A stretch of DNA of 37,893 nt, from positions 1-37,893 of the forward strand of contig DAIDIY010000038.1 of assembly GCA_027451625.1 (NCBI GenBank), read 5' to 3'. Source of the stretch: Candidatus Daviesbacteria bacterium (GTDB taxonomy: Bacteria > Patescibacteriota > Microgenomatia > Daviesbacterales > UBA10151). The translations under genes were made by a program, and so were the position numbers. Below, piece after piece: positions 1 through 7,292 of the stretch. Positions within the stretch are counted from its first letter, which is position 1, and the number at the start of each line of letters is the position of its first letter. The notes under the pieces were generated by a model. The model had not been told where the DNA came from, did no database searches, and saw nothing but the letters and a program-made list of their open reading frames with translations.

Positions 1-140
1 TAGAAATCCATCAAACCATCAACTATTACAACAAAAAAAGAATACACATAACCTTAAAGATGAGTCCTGAAGAATTTAAAAGGCGGTTAAGAAGAAATTA
101 ACAGTACAGAATCATTGTACCCTAAAGCGTATACTTGACA
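1..140 (+). mobile_element. Right end of an insertion sequence (partial)
   Basis: Downstream of the transposase stop, the sequence up to 140 ends in AAGCGTATACTTGACA. Read inward this is TGTCAAGTATACGCTT, which has the TG..CA terminus style of IS481/IS3-type elements. The left end lies outside the window, so the boundary at 140 is inferred from sequence style, not from a matched repeat. From 141 to 311 I see no gene. Confidence 0.35.
3..101 (+). CDS. C-terminal tail of a DDE transposase (partial, 5' end outside window)
   Basis: An open frame enters from the left edge and stops at TAA (99-101), giving about 32 residues. The tail contains INYYNKKRIHITLKMSPEEF, the typical end of rve/integrase-core transposases of IS3/IS481 type, where a YN..R.H..L...P..F pattern closes the catalytic domain. 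It differs from the transposase at 2825-3826, so it belongs to another element. Only the tail is visible, so the family cannot be fixed. Confidence 0.65.
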   Translation, partial: EIHQTINYYNKKRIHITLKMSPEEFKRRLRRN

Positions 141-311
141 CTTTGTATTACAATAAAATTTTAAACTTATGGGTAAAATAATGTATACCTTTATATATTA
201 AAATAATAACAGCGATAACAGACAGAAAAGACAAAATTAAAAATAGGGCTGTTACAACCTTTAATTCATCCTTAAAAGACCAGATTGATAAAAATGAGTT
301 TGATTACCTTT

Positions 312-1391
312 TTATCTTCTTCCTACTCTATTTATCTCTTCTAGCTTAGACTTTAAATAATTAGCAAACTGAGGTTTAAGAGGTCTAACTAGTCCTGGAA
401 GAACCCCAAGAGATATAATCTTTTTATCTAAATCGATCAGCCTTAATTCTGTGAACTTTCCTACTCCTAAAAGCAAATTACAAGACTCGTCTTGAAACCC
501 AAAACGAAAACCTTCGGAAGTCTTTACTATCTGAATAATTCTAAGTCTCATTGCTTTTTCATAAGTTTCGATTATTAATTTAGGATCATAAATTGGCGGC
601 TTGTATTCCACTGGTTCTTCATTCCTATTTGCTCTTTCTAGATTCTCTGCAGATGTATTGTAATAACTCATAAGATCTGGAGGAATTTGAAAACTCATTC
701 CAGATAATTCTTCAGTAAACCTGCCCGTTTTTCTATCGACATTTGTATATTTAGGAGTTCCATCTGTATTCTCACCCAATCCGAAACTTTCCTGCATCCA
801 AATATGCGCTCCATCTTCTCCCAATTGAATCTGTACTATTCCTCTCTCAATGTTTCTAGATCCTAGCTCTAACTCTTTATCAATCATTACTGCTTCTATA
901 CTTGCCCTTTCTCTTTCTGCATTCCTTTTTCTCTCCTCTCTTGCTCTTATAGTTTCCAATACATCTCTTTGTCTTTGTTTTTGTCTGTCTTGCCTTTGAG
1001 CTGCAGTCATAAACGGATACATAACTTCTTGATTAGGCTGTACTATCTTTGATTGAGCCGGTTTTTCCTTCGATTTATCTTTCAACTTCAGTTCGTAATA
1101 ATAACTAGGCTTAGATGCTGTGGTATCTTTTCTAATAACTACTTCTAACAAATTATATAAGCTTTCTTTCCCAACAGCTAATTGATTTAAAGTAGGTATA
1201 AGCTGATCTATTTGTTTACTTTTTTTAGGATGGTACTGACTTTTCAGTTGTTCAATTGCCAAATCTTGTTCAATTCCGTTATTTAATAATCTATTTAATT
1301 CATCTCTAAAAGCTACAAGCTGATTCCCTGCGAATCTTGTCACTTCATGCAATGAAGGAGAATTATTAAGTTTATATTCCGGGGCTGTCAT
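312..1391 (-). CDS. Uncharacterised protein with central coiled coil (359 aa)
   Basis: I do not recognise a family. There is no signal peptide or membrane segment, so it is probably cytoplasmic. Residues about 130-170 are strongly charged, rich in Q, R and E, and look like a coiled coil or long helix (QRQDRQKQRQRDVLETIRAR). The C-terminal third is mixed alpha/beta and ends in a basic helix. The ATG is supported by TTGCTT-17-TATATT (1402-1430) ending 10 nt upstream; no Shine-Dalgarno sequence precedes it. It is the first of three minus-strand genes of unknown function, each with its own promoter. A structural or mobile-element-linked role is possible but unsupported. Confidence 0.75.
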   Translation of the reverse strand: MTAPEYKLNNSPSLHEVTRFAGNQLVAFRDELNRLLNNGIEQDLAIEQLKSQYHPKKSKQIDQLIPTLNQLAVGKESLYNLLEVVIRKDTTASKPSYYYELKLKDKSKEKPAQSKIVQPNQEVMYPFMTAAQRQDRQKQRQRDVLETIRAREERKRNAERERASIEAVMIDKELELGSRNIERGIVQIQLGEDGAHIWMQESFGLGENTDGTPKYTNVDRKTGRFTEELSGMSFQIPPDLMSYYNTSAENLERANRNEEPVEYKPPIYDPKLIIETYEKAMRLRIIQIVKTSEGFRFGFQDESCNLLLGVGKFTELRLIDLDKKIISLGVLPGLVRPLKPQFANYLKSKLEEINRVGRR

Positions 1392-1401
1392 ATTATGCCA
1401 A

Positions 1402-1430
1402 AATATACTCCTCTCTTACAAAAAAAGCAA
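1402..1430 (-). promoter_or_regulatory. Promoter of the 359-aa gene, leaderless layout
   Basis: TTGCTT (1425-1430), 17-bp spacer, TATATT (1402-1407). The -10 box ends 10 nt before the ATG, so the predicted transcript starts at or next to the start codon. Confidence 0.5.
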
Positions 1431-1613
1431 TAATTTGAAAACTTTCATTAGAGAAGGATGTATCCTCATGTTACCTGTGGCAAATTACCAGGATTGGTGT
1501 ATGAATTTTGCAGTAGATTTTCACATCGGAAAATATTTGAATCTCCTTACCAATACTTACTAATCCCCTTAAGGATGGTACTATTATCTTAAGTATACAC
1601 CCAAATTTTATAT

Positions 1614-2474
1614 TTAAGTACTAATTTGAGTATTAAAAATACGAGGCAAAGAATGACTCATCATTATACCCGAAGAAGCAGAGTGTACAGCTTTCATATT
1701 AACTCTATTCTGAAATACAATTCCCCAGGGGAGCGGGGTATCTAAGCGCCTAATAGCTGTCAAATAACCATTATCCCCAACAACGAATGAACGTCCGCCT
1801 GCCTGGAATTCCAATCGTCTAGGAACATCTAAGTAATACTGGTTCACGTCATGGCTATTAAATTCTACAGTATTACTCTCTTTATCTACGGTCACTCCGG
1901 GATATGCATAGAATACATTTGACGATTTATTTTGTGGATTAAGATTTCTATTCAAGGCCCGATAATAGTCAAAATGTTCTTCTTTAGGCATACCTTCTGC
2001 ATAAAAAGCACTATTTAACTCTCCATTCCGATAAAGCGCAGCACCGATGATAAGATCTCCTTGGCGGAACCTCTTCGAGAACTCCACTTTATTAAATTCA
2101 TCTAAAGGAGCACTTTCCCCAAGAGGTCTTTTTGGAACTATATAGTCTATCGATTCCTTTGTGAATGGATTATAAAATCTGGTTCTTATAGTTTCAGCAC
2201 TCCTAGAGTGAGGAGGTACTTTCTCTGCATAGCGAACTATAATTAAGTTTGGTGCGGCTCTCAAAAGGGAAAATTCAGCTCCAGAGACTTCCAAATCAGT
2301 TCTCTTCAAAGAAGGGTCTAAACTTACGTGCAAAGGTCTTGTTAAATTCCAGCTTCGACGCTGCGTAGGATAAGGCAGTATCTCTTCCAGCTCACCAAAA
2401 AGATGTCTTATCGCTACTAACCTTTGATCTTGTTTTGGTACTCCTTTTGGTGGCTCTTGATCGATTCTAGTCAT
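1614..2474 (-). CDS. Uncharacterised protein (286 aa)
   Basis: No recognised family. The sequence is soluble, mixed alpha/beta and without a signal peptide. The open frame extends further upstream, but ATG at 2474 (MTRIDQEPPKG) is preferred because TTGATT-17-TATAAT ends 10 nt before it; the upstream codons would overlap that promoter. The middle (around residues 140-200) has a regular strand pattern with many aromatic residues, and the C-terminus (PWGIVFQNRVNMKAVHSASS) is moderately hydrophobic. It lies between two other unknown minus-strand genes, with independent promoters rather than an operon. No function can be assigned. Confidence 0.75.
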   Translation of the reverse strand: MTRIDQEPPKGVPKQDQRLVAIRHLFGELEEILPYPTQRRSWNLTRPLHVSLDPSLKRTDLEVSGAEFSLLRAAPNLIIVRYAEKVPPHSRSAETIRTRFYNPFTKESIDYIVPKRPLGESAPLDEFNKVEFSKRFRQGDLIIGAALYRNGELNSAFYAEGMPKEEHFDYYRALNRNLNPQNKSSNVFYAYPGVTVDKESNTVEFNSHDVNQYYLDVPRRLEFQAGGRSFVVGDNGYLTAIRRLDTPLPWGIVFQNRVNMKAVHSASSGIMMSHSLPRIFNTQIST

Positions 2475-2484
2475 ATACCTGAGA

Positions 2485-2513
2485 ATTATATCAAATATTA
2501 TAGGATAAATCAA
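2485..2513 (-). promoter_or_regulatory. Promoter of the 286-aa gene, leaderless layout
   Basis: TTGATT (2508-2513), 17-bp spacer, TATAAT (2485-2490), then 10 nt to the ATG at 2474. A second TATAAT lies at 2497-2502, inside the spacer. Confidence 0.65.
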
Positions 2514-2537
2514 AATTAAGGCAGTGAATTAATAAAT

Positions 2538-2771
2538 TTAAGCTGCCCTTTTAGGAGGTTTTACTATTACAGAAGGTTTAAGAATTGTGCCCGGTATAAA
2601 AAACCCATATTTATCACTTCCCAATGGTCGGCGGATCACAAAGGATCGTCTAGGAGGTAAATTTTCAGAAAGGATTTCTTCTAAAGGAGTAATTTTATCT
2701 TTCTTATGACCTACTTCATCACCCATTTTAGACTTTTCCTCTATTTGTCTGATTCTGTCTCTCTCTCTCAT
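2538..2771 (-). CDS. Small basic uncharacterised protein (77 aa)
   Basis: Small protein with a charged N-terminal helix (MRERDRIRQIEEKSKMGDE) and a basic, Pro-rich C-terminus (KPSVIVKPPKRAA). No family recognised. The frame is open to a TTG at 2789, but ATG at 2771 is chosen because a consensus promoter, TTGACA-17-TATTAT, ends 7 nt upstream of it. The IS element at 2813-3892 inserted a few bases beyond the -35 box and seems to have left the promoter intact. Reality as a gene rests on the promoter and on an open frame with plausible composition. Confidence 0.6.
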   Translation of the reverse strand: MRERDRIRQIEEKSKMGDEVGHKKDKITPLEEILSENLPPRRSFVIRRPLGSDKYGFFIPGTILKPSVIVKPPKRAA

Positions 2772-2778
2772 TTTTCTG

Positions 2779-2807
2779 ATAATATGCAATTTTTAACAAA
2801 TTGTCAA
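2779..2807 (-). promoter_or_regulatory. Consensus sigma-70-type promoter of the 77-aa gene
   Basis: TTGACA (2802-2807), 17-bp spacer, TATTAT (2779-2784), 7 nt to the ATG. The target duplication of the neighbouring IS (2808-2812) directly abuts the -35 box. Confidence 0.7.
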
Positions 2808-2812
2808 AGAGG
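2808..2812. repeat. Target-site duplication AGAGG, left copy
   Basis: AGAGG directly outside the left inverted repeat, matched by AGAGG at 3893-3897 outside the right one. Confidence 0.65.
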
Positions 2813-2841
2813 TGTGCAGGCCAGCTAGATAACGTACAGTT
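2813..2841. repeat. Left terminal inverted repeat of the IS
   Basis: About 29 bp starting TGTGCAGGCC and ending CGTACAGTT. It pairs with 3863-3892. The transposase stop codon (2825-2827) lies inside it. Confidence 0.75.
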
Positions 2842-3826
2842 GTTCTCCTTTCTGTTGTTGCTGGTAATTTCTAACATATTTGGCTGGTGTTTGGTAGTGG
2901 ATAGCTTTATGGTATCTGTGGTTGTTGTATTTATCATTAAAGATTTCACATCTTCTGTTAATCTCATCTAAATCATCTATCAGGTCTTCTTGGTAGTTAA
3001 AATATTCATATTCTACTGTCTGGATTAATCTCTCAGCCCTTCCATTCATTTTAGGGGTATGGGGATGATTAAAGTAATGGGTAACCTTGAGTTTCTCACA
3101 AGCTTTATGAAAATTTAAAAGATACTCTGATCCATTATCTGTATTTACAGAGGTTATGGTAAAAGGGAAGTAATCGATAACTTTGGTCAAAAAGTTAGCT
3201 GCTGACTCTGATGAACCTGTTTTGTAGGCCCAGATAAACCCATATCTTGATTTACAATCAACAGCTACAAACAGATAAAATCTTCTACCTAAGATGTATA
3301 AATGTTTAGTATCAATCTGGACTAATGATCCTAAATCTTTATCCCTTAAAACAGCCTCAGCTTTAAGCCTTGAGATAGTCCTTCTTTTATGTCTTTTGAC
3401 ATTAACCTTATGTTGACTATTTAGTAAATGGATATGTCTGTTAATTATCTTTTGGATGGTGTTGTAACCTAACTTGATATCATGCAAATCATTTAACTCT
3501 GCTTGGATTTCATACTTACTCTTTTCCACATCATCTCCTCTAATCTTAATTACCAGCTCAATCACTTCTTTAGGGGTTGTCATCTCTCTTAGTTTATGCG
3601 GAGTTCTACTCTTTAGGTCATCCTCTAAACTTCGTAAGTTCACTGTATCAAATCTATCCTCCCAAAGGTAGAAAGTATCTCTTGAGATATTAAAATGCCT
3701 GCAAGTTAAAGAGATATTCTCATTGTGTCATAACCAGAAATCAAACCAAGCTAACCTCTTTAATGCTGCCTTTGATAAATTAGCAGATCGTACAGTTACT
3801 AGTGGAAATTTTTTAAAGCTGCGCAT
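2825..3826 (-). pseudogene. IS481-like DDE transposase with in-frame TGA
   Basis: Read from ATG 3826 the frame gives 333 codons. The N-terminus (MRSFKKFPLVTVRSANLSKA) is followed by helix-turn-helix sequence, then the integrase core. Core acidic residues appear in LVQIDTKHLYI (first Asp), TSVNTDNGSEY (second Asp) and MNGRAERLIQ (Glu), all of which look intact. Codon 33 is TGA (3728-3730), cutting off the first 32 residues of the DNA-binding region. The open remainder (ATG or alternative start at or below 3643) keeps the full catalytic core. Other genes here end at TGA, so this is a premature stop, not recoding to glycine. A TATAAT 9 nt before the ATG suggests a leaderless start. Confidence 0.8.
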
Positions 3827-3835
3827 GTAGCAGCC

Positions 3836-3864
3836 ATTATATGTGCCGTTCAATCTTTATTAAA
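3836..3864 (-). promoter_or_regulatory. Transposase promoter
   Basis: TATAAT (3836-3841) ends 9 nt before the transposase ATG. A weak TTTAAT (3859-3864) lies 17 bp further upstream, touching the right inverted repeat. Confidence 0.45.
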
Positions 3865-3892
3865 CTGTACGGTATCTATCGCGGCCTAAACA
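3863..3892. repeat. Right terminal inverted repeat of the IS
   Basis: On the plus strand it begins AACTGTACGGTATCTA and ends GGCCTAAACA. The reverse complement matches the left end except for a few substitutions and one base of length. Confidence 0.75.
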
Positions 3893-3897
3893 AGAGG
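3893..3897. repeat. Target-site duplication AGAGG, right copy
   Basis: AGAGG directly outside the right inverted repeat, matching 2808-2812. Confidence 0.65.
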
Positions 3898-3960
3898 TTC
3901 CAACTCACCTCCACTTTATTATCTTTTTAATCTTTAAGAAATTAATAATAGAGTTGAGTT

Positions 3961-4116
3961 TCATTTCCAACGATTAAAATGCTCCGACTCCTTTTCATAG
4001 GCTTCTTTAAATACTAAATATGAATTTTCATCCCAAGGGAGAGGATAAATATAGAAAGACGCAAAAAATTATTTTAATTCCATTCGAACGGATTTTTTAA
4101 CTTCTTCTACAGCCAT
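3961..4116 (-). pseudogene. Small gene relic with in-frame TAA (52 codons)
   Basis: From ATG 4116 the frame reads MAVEEVKKSVRMELK, then TAA at 4069-4071. It continues in the same frame as FFASFYIYPLPWDENSYLVF and an acidic, aromatic-rich tail ending FNRWK and TGA. Both halves have natural protein composition, which is unusual for random AT-rich DNA. No family recognised. It may be a nonsense-broken small gene. Confidence 0.35.
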
Positions 4117-4118
4117 GT

Positions 4119-4259
4119 ACTAATTCTACTAAATCGGAAGCTTTGGATAGACTATCGGATCAATTTATTAAGATTGAGTTACACATACCATATAGTTATC
4201 AACAAATACAGTTTTCTCAGTTACTCAAGGATTATCTTCTTTTGAAGCGCTGCAGATAA
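4119..4259 (+). pseudogene. Coding-like fragment without start codon
   Basis: An open stretch of 46 codons to TAA (4257-4259), containing STKSEALDRLSDQFIKIELH and IPYSYQQIQFSQLLKDYLLL. The pattern resembles the end of a larger protein; the IPY..... segment is faintly like the C-terminus of HflX-type GTPases, but that is weak. A stop (4098-4100) closes the frame upstream and no start is seen, so it looks like a 3' remnant left after rearrangement. Confidence 0.3.
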
Positions 4260-4362
4260 ATTTTTACATCTAAACTGAATTCCACAGTTTCAATTCCTAT
4301 TAGGTTATAGGTTTATGGTAAAATAATCAACTGAAAGACCAACAAAAAAAATTATTCTGTTC

Positions 4363-4392
4363 TTGATTTTAGTATCAATCACTTATTAGTAT
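4363..4392 (+). promoter_or_regulatory. Promoter of the kinase-like gene
   Basis: TTGATT (4363-4368), 18-bp spacer, TAGTAT (4387-4392), 6 nt to the ATG. Leaderless layout. Confidence 0.5.
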
Positions 4393-4398
4393 TTAAAT

Positions 4399-5073
4399 AT
4401 GACTGAAACAATAGATTTAAGTCAGCCAGAATTAGGATTAAACGCTCACCGACTCTCAGTTGATCCAAAGACAAATATTGTAGATAAAGTAGTTTTTAAT
4501 CCTGTTGAACACAATAGAAGAGTAAGATCTAAAGATCACGATCTGTTTGCATTCTTAAAAATCGTTCATGTTATCGGGTTCATTTCAAATCCAAGATGGG
4601 GAGTTGAATTTCGCAATATCTTACCTGACTTTATTGAAGCTAAGGTTGTTGAAAATCATTACATCACATCCGGATATGAGGTTCATATCAAAACTAATTT
4701 CATAAAAGGCCAGCCACTATCCTCAATGAGTTCACTTCCCCAACACCAAGCACATCAGCTGGCTATATTCTTAGAGGGATCAGCAAGGATGGTTAGATCA
4801 TCAAGAGAAGAGCAAGGAATTTTGTGGCTTCCAGATCTCTTAGGAGGAGGAATAAAGCCCCATGATAGATTTAACAACTTTATAATTGAAGATGATACTC
4901 AGAAACTAAAATTTGTTGACCTTTATCCGGTAGTTGAATTACCCGCTGGCTTTGATTTTCGGAGATACAGGAAAAACTATACTCATTATTTAACAAAAGC
5001 GGCAGAGCATGTAAACAATCCGGAAGTAAATGATGCTGCACGCGAATTAGTGCAAACAATCCTCAAAAGATAG
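4399..5073 (+). CDS. Uncharacterised protein, possibly phosphotransferase/kinase-like (224 aa)
   Basis: No secure family. The C-terminal half contains HDRFNNFIIEDDTQKLKFVD followed by LYPV (from about residue 155). This resembles the catalytic-loop Asn plus following Asp of aminoglycoside-phosphotransferase or choline-kinase-like folds, where H..xN is followed by a beta-hairpin and a metal-binding D. A glycine-rich ATP loop is not obvious in the N-terminal part, so a degenerate kinase is equally possible. No signal peptide. Start set by the promoter 6 nt upstream; no Shine-Dalgarno sequence. It is monocistronic, with 130 bp before the next gene. Confidence 0.7.
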   Translation: MTETIDLSQPELGLNAHRLSVDPKTNIVDKVVFNPVEHNRRVRSKDHDLFAFLKIVHVIGFISNPRWGVEFRNILPDFIEAKVVENHYITSGYEVHIKTNFIKGQPLSSMSSLPQHQAHQLAIFLEGSARMVRSSREEQGILWLPDLLGGGIKPHDRFNNFIIEDDTQKLKFVDLYPVVELPAGFDFRRYRKNYTHYLTKAAEHVNNPEVNDAARELVQTILKR

Positions 5074-5164
5074 AAAGAAACCAATATAATTGACTTTAAT
5101 ATAATCTTTACTTGATTAAATTTTGATGGAAAGATTACCTTTTCAAAAAAATCTTATATTCAAC

Positions 5165-5193
5165 TTTACTTAAAATATAAAATACCCTATAAT
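5165..5193 (+). promoter_or_regulatory. Promoter of the DGNHR protein gene
   Basis: TTTACT (5165-5170), 17-bp spacer, consensus TATAAT (5188-5193), 10 nt to the ATG. Leaderless layout. Confidence 0.65.
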
Positions 5194-5203
5194 AGTATTT
5201 ACT

Positions 5204-5722
5204 ATGAGTTTTATAGAAGGAATCTATATCCCCCGCCATCAAGTTGAAAGAGTTACGTCAAGGGTCAGAAGAGAGACAGTCGCCGGGGTGATTATTGCAA
5301 GTTTTGCTTATAAAGGAATGGCTTCATCTGGTTCTGACATAGAAGCAGCTGTGAGACTAACTAGTTTAAACAATCCAGGAATACCTGAACTTTTAGAAAA
5401 TGATCGTGTTTTCTGGAATGAAGAAATATGGCCAATCGAACTGCTTAGAAGAAGCAGTCTGAGCACATCTTATTTAGGCACTCAGACAGGAAACGATTTT
5501 TTTAAGATGGCTGAGGAGCTATCTAGAAATCCTGGTATTTTAGAAAATGACCGAGGATTTACTCCCCACCCTAAAAGAGATAATTTACCAATAATCAGCG
5601 TTCGAGGAGCAACAGTAAGCTATGTACTCGACGGAAATCATAGAACAATCTTAGCTGCTACTAAAAATATCAAATCTATGCGCTGTCTCACGGCATATAG
5701 AAAACCTGCTTTTTTTAATTAG
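5204..5722 (+). CDS. ParB/sulfiredoxin-like domain protein with DGNHR motif (172 aa)
   Basis: Residues near 140-155 read SYVLDGNHRTILAATKN. This matches the D-G-x-H-R signature of ParB/Srx-fold proteins (ParB N-terminal, sulfiredoxin and DGQHR-type families), in which this loop binds nucleotide phosphates. The preceding PIISVRGA strand fits the same fold. The rest (residues 1-110) has no recognised domain. There is no helix-turn-helix, so it is not a full ParB partition protein. The start is fixed by the promoter 10 nt upstream. A nucleotide-dependent enzyme or DNA-linked role is inference from the motif only. Confidence 0.65.
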   Translation: MSFIEGIYIPRHQVERVTSRVRRETVAGVIIASFAYKGMASSGSDIEAAVRLTSLNNPGIPELLENDRVFWNEEIWPIELLRRSSLSTSYLGTQTGNDFFKMAEELSRNPGILENDRGFTPHPKRDNLPIISVRGATVSYVLDGNHRTILAATKNIKSMRCLTAYRKPAFFN

Positions 5723-5782
5723 TACTTTATTCTCATAAGTTAAACATAAAATAACTTAAGCCACACTCGGATCTACCCTTTC

Positions 5783-5822
5783 TCTGAGAAATTAAAAGTT
5801 ACTCCCTCAGCGTTTTCTCAGA
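5783..5822. repeat. Inverted repeat upstream of the DUF5666 gene
   Basis: TCTGAGAAA (5783-5791) and TTTCTCAGA (5814-5822) form a perfect 9-bp inverted repeat with a 22-nt loop. It ends 30 nt before the ATG at 5853, where a promoter would lie. It could be an operator or an mRNA hairpin. Confidence 0.4.
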
Positions 5823-5852
5823 ATGAACTGATAATATTCCCATCCAATAAGT

Positions 5853-6365
5853 ATGCATAGCATTTTAGCCGGAATACTAGGATTTTTTATGAGCATCACC
5901 TCCTTACTGCATGGAGGCAATGGATTAGTTACACATACTAATAATCCAATTCACCCTCAACCGCAGGCTATTATTTCATCAAGCGCATCTCCTTCGGGAT
6001 ATATAAGAGACAGCGGAGATGATAGAAGGAGAAATATCCCTGCTGGAGAGAGACCGTTCTTTGGTACGATAAAAAGTATTAACAGCTCGACTCTAATAAT
6101 ACAGTCTCAATTTAGAGGTCGAGAAAATCCTCAGATTACTCCTAGAGTTGCTCAGACCTTAACTATAAATTTAGACACCAACACGCAATATGTGGGAGGA
6201 ACTCAATCATATCTTCGGACAAATATTAGAGTTGCAGGAATAGGAAAAATAAACAATGACGGCAGTATAACTGCATCGCAAATAAGGATTAATCCTACCT
6301 TACCATCACCACGAGCGTTTAGATCAACAAATAGCGCCGACAAAACTCGGGATAATAATTATTAA
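5853..6365 (+). CDS. Secreted DUF5666-like protein (170 aa)
   Basis: An N-terminal hydrophobic segment (residues 1-19) acts as a signal peptide or anchor. A low-complexity linker follows to about residue 65. Residues 70-147 show the DUF5666 pattern: FFGTIKSINSSTLIIQS, then TLTINLDTNTQYVGG, then a G-R/K-basic turn and NDGSITASQIRI. That is an OB-like small beta-barrel common in secreted bacterial proteins of unknown role. The tail is polar. It stands alone in the cell's plus strand between the DGNHR gene and tmk. Export to the cell surface is inferred from the signal segment; the ligand is unknown. Confidence 0.75.
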   Translation: MHSILAGILGFFMSITSLLHGGNGLVTHTNNPIHPQPQAIISSSASPSGYIRDSGDDRRRNIPAGERPFFGTIKSINSSTLIIQSQFRGRENPQITPRVAQTLTINLDTNTQYVGGTQSYLRTNIRVAGIGKINNDGSITASQIRINPTLPSPRAFRSTNSADKTRDNNY

Positions 6366-6558
6366 TTTATGAATTTATTCTAACTGTGTACCAGTACCCA
6401 AAAAATCAAAATATTAAAGATTATTTACTATATTTTAGATCTTCTATATCTTATAAAAATTTATAAACAGATTTAGGAATAATCACCTTCTTGCAAATTA
6501 TTTCTCTTCAGACTTGTTTTGACCTATATTTTATGCTATATAACCTCTACATATAAAA

Positions 6559-7236
6559 ATGGCTGAACAACAAAGAGGATCGATCATTGTATTTGAAGGG
6601 CCTGAAGGAGCAGGAAAAACTACTCAATCAAGACTCCTTTACGATTGGTGTGTAGACCACCAAATCCCCGCTGTTAAAGCAATAGAACCAGGAGGAACAT
6701 TATTAGGACAGGAAATAAGGGCGATACTTCTGCAGGATAGAAATAATGATCAAATAGATCCTCGGGCTGAACTTCTATTATTTTATGCTGCAAGATTACA
6801 AAACCTTAAAGAAGTCGTAAATCCTAGTATAAAGGATGGTAAACTCGTTATATTTGATAGATTTGAAGGTTCATCTTTTGCCTACCAGGGAGTTGCAAGA
6901 GGTTTAGGAGTAAAAGCTATAACTGACCTTTCAAGAATGTTTGTTCAGCCATCAGGTTGTATACCTGATTTATATTTATTTCTTGATGTTCCTCCTGGTT
7001 TAGGTTTGAAAAGAAAGCTCGGGGAAGATATAAATCGCTTTGAGAGAGAAAACTTAACCTTTCACAACAGAGTAAGGCAGGGATATTTCCAATTATACAG
7101 AGGTATAAGAGATGGTAAATATAGATTAGCACAACATGCAGAAATAATAGATGCCACAATGCCTCAAGATATTATTCATAAAATGGTTGTAAACCAGGTA
7201 ATAAAACTATTAGGCCGTGAAGATCTTTTTTTATAA
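6559..7236 (+). CDS. tmk: Thymidylate kinase (dTMP kinase)
   Basis: Phosphorylates dTMP to dTDP with ATP, the last specific step of dTTP supply, in the cytoplasm. The Walker A loop FEGPEGAGKTTQSRL is at residues 12-26, EPGGT at 43-47, and the DRF-E..S.AYQG catalytic motif at 100-111. LFLDVPPGLGLKRK at about 140-153 leads into the lid, with NRFERENLTFHNRVRQGY behind it. Length (225 aa) is normal for the family. One deviation: the usual TREPGGT has Ile in place of Arg (AIEPGGT). No neighbour shares its transcript; an upstream TATATA box is weak. Other nucleotide-related genes (TSCPD protein, 5'-nucleotidase, pyrD-like) lie within 5 kb. Confidence 0.95.
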   Translation: MAEQQRGSIIVFEGPEGAGKTTQSRLLYDWCVDHQIPAVKAIEPGGTLLGQEIRAILLQDRNNDQIDPRAELLLFYAARLQNLKEVVNPSIKDGKLVIFDRFEGSSFAYQGVARGLGVKAITDLSRMFVQPSGCIPDLYLFLDVPPGLGLKRKLGEDINRFERENLTFHNRVRQGYFQLYRGIRDGKYRLAQHAEIIDATMPQDIIHKMVVNQVIKLLGREDLFL

Positions 7237-7292
7237 TTTATTGTAGATCGTTAAAAAACCATCTAATTTTTAAACTATTTTCAGGCTTTATT

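Larger units (their letters stand above)
2813..3892 (-). mobile_element. IS481-like insertion sequence, complete ends, interrupted transposase
   Basis: A 1080-bp element containing one transposase frame. Ends read inward as TGTGCAGGCCAGCTAGATAA at the left and TGTTTAGGCCGCGATAGATA at the right; both continue to a shared CGTACAGTT, giving an imperfect inverted repeat of about 29 bp with a one-base length difference. AGAGG flanks both sides (2808-2812 and 3893-3897) as a 5-bp target duplication. Size, TG..CA ends and the single-frame transposase fit IS481. It sits immediately behind the promoter of a small gene. Confidence 0.8.
3893..4398. other. 506-bp segment without an intact gene, holding two coding-like relics
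   Basis: Between the IS and the gene at 4399 no full gene is visible. Two stretches with protein-like composition lie tail to tail and are listed separately (3961-4116 minus; 4119-4259 plus). The rest is AT-rich spacer with the promoter of 4399 at its right end. Confidence 0.5.

Noticed and set aside
1392-1613. Short plus-strand frame from ATG 1458 (about 44 codons)
   Set aside because: No ribosome site or promoter, unremarkable composition and no recognisable motif. I see nothing else in this spacer apart from the promoter at 1402-1430.
3728-3730. TGA read as glycine (alternative code of some CPR lineages) in the transposase
   Set aside because: At least three genes (stops at 15281, 19781, 37598) end naturally at TGA, one in an ATGA overlap, and no other gene contains internal TGA. 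The standard bacterial code fits.
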